Source: Methanospirillum hungatei
GTDB lineage: Archaea > Halobacteriota > Methanomicrobia > Methanomicrobiales > Methanospirillaceae
Length of the DNA: 5,188 nucleotides
NCBI GenBank assembly: GCA_003251955.1
Contig: QKDV01000129.1
Location: 1 to 5,188 of the forward strand
Direction: 5' to 3'
Part shown: piece by piece, positions 5,114-5,188 of the stretch
Layout of the letters: each line of letters opens with the position of its first letter
Numbering within the stretch: position 1 is the first letter of the stretch
Program-made: the position numbers and the translations under genes
Notes under the pieces: generated by a model
Database searches by the model: none
What the model saw: the letters and a program-made list of their open reading frames with translations, nothing else
Told to the model about the DNA's origin: nothing

Positions 5114-5188
5114 ATGAGTAACCGGACAACAAACGTCGATCCGTTTGAAATAATTCAGACTGTTGATGAACCTCTTTTCGTGCTCAAT
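5114..5188 (+). CDS. N-terminal fragment of an unidentified protein, possibly a PAS-domain sensor
   Basis: Only 25 codons are present and the frame is open to the window edge. The peptide has a polar start (MSNRTTNVDP) followed by FEIIQTVDEPLFVLN. The pattern of a helix followed by D-x-P-hydrophobic-F-hydrophobic-hydrophobic-D/N resembles the beginning of PAS domains, which are abundant in sensor kinases of Methanomicrobiales. This is a weak guess from 15 residues. It has its own promoter-like region and is not part of the mevalonate operon. Confidence 0.5.
   Translation, partial: MSNRTTNVDPFEIIQTVDEPLFVLN

Overview
The window looks like a piece of a methanogenic archaeal chromosome, most likely order Methanomicrobiales (Methanospirillum- or Methanoregula-like). 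This is an inference from gene content and protein style, not a database match. The supporting signs are the archaeal mevalonate-entry gene set (COG1709-type regulator, HMG-CoA synthase, SCP2-like thiolase, DUF35 protein), A/T-rich TATA-like boxes 20-30 bases ahead of predicted transcript starts, one gene that appears almost leaderless, and Shine-Dalgarno (SD) sites inside the operon.

Layout. At 18-746 (+) lies an exported alpha-acetolactate decarboxylase-like protein. It is convergent, with only 12 bases between stop codons, to a small heat-shock protein of the Hsp20 family at 759-1235 (-). The likely transcription terminator of the decarboxylase gene is embedded in the last codons of the Hsp20 gene. 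A divergent intergenic region (1236-1471) carries the Hsp20 promoter and the promoter of a four-gene + strand operon: helix-turn-helix regulator (1472-2155), HMG-CoA synthase (2149-3201), acetyl-CoA acetyltransferase (3198-4361) and a zinc-ribbon/OB-fold DUF35 protein (4363-4752). The genes overlap by 7 and 4 bases and then are 1 base apart, and the operon ends in a hairpin plus T-tract terminator at 4747-4776.

Function. Thiolase condenses two acetyl-CoA, HMG-CoA synthase adds the third, and the DUF35 protein is known in archaea to hold these two enzymes in one complex that passes acetoacetyl-CoA directly. Together they supply HMG-CoA for the isoprenoid side chains of membrane lipids. The regulator at the head of the operon is the obvious candidate to control it.

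The 361 bases from 4753 to 5113 hold no convincing protein gene but are not empty. They contain a promoter-like element nearly identical in layout to the operon promoter (TGTCGAA, 7 bases, TCGTTAATTAT), then three short perfect hairpins and a T-rich end, which together suggest an undescribed small RNA or a long structured leader. The window ends in the first 25 codons of a further + strand gene, possibly a PAS-domain sensor. Paired TTTCG/CGAAA half-sites recur at all four promoter regions. Nothing in the window suggests mobile elements, CRISPR, tRNA or rRNA.
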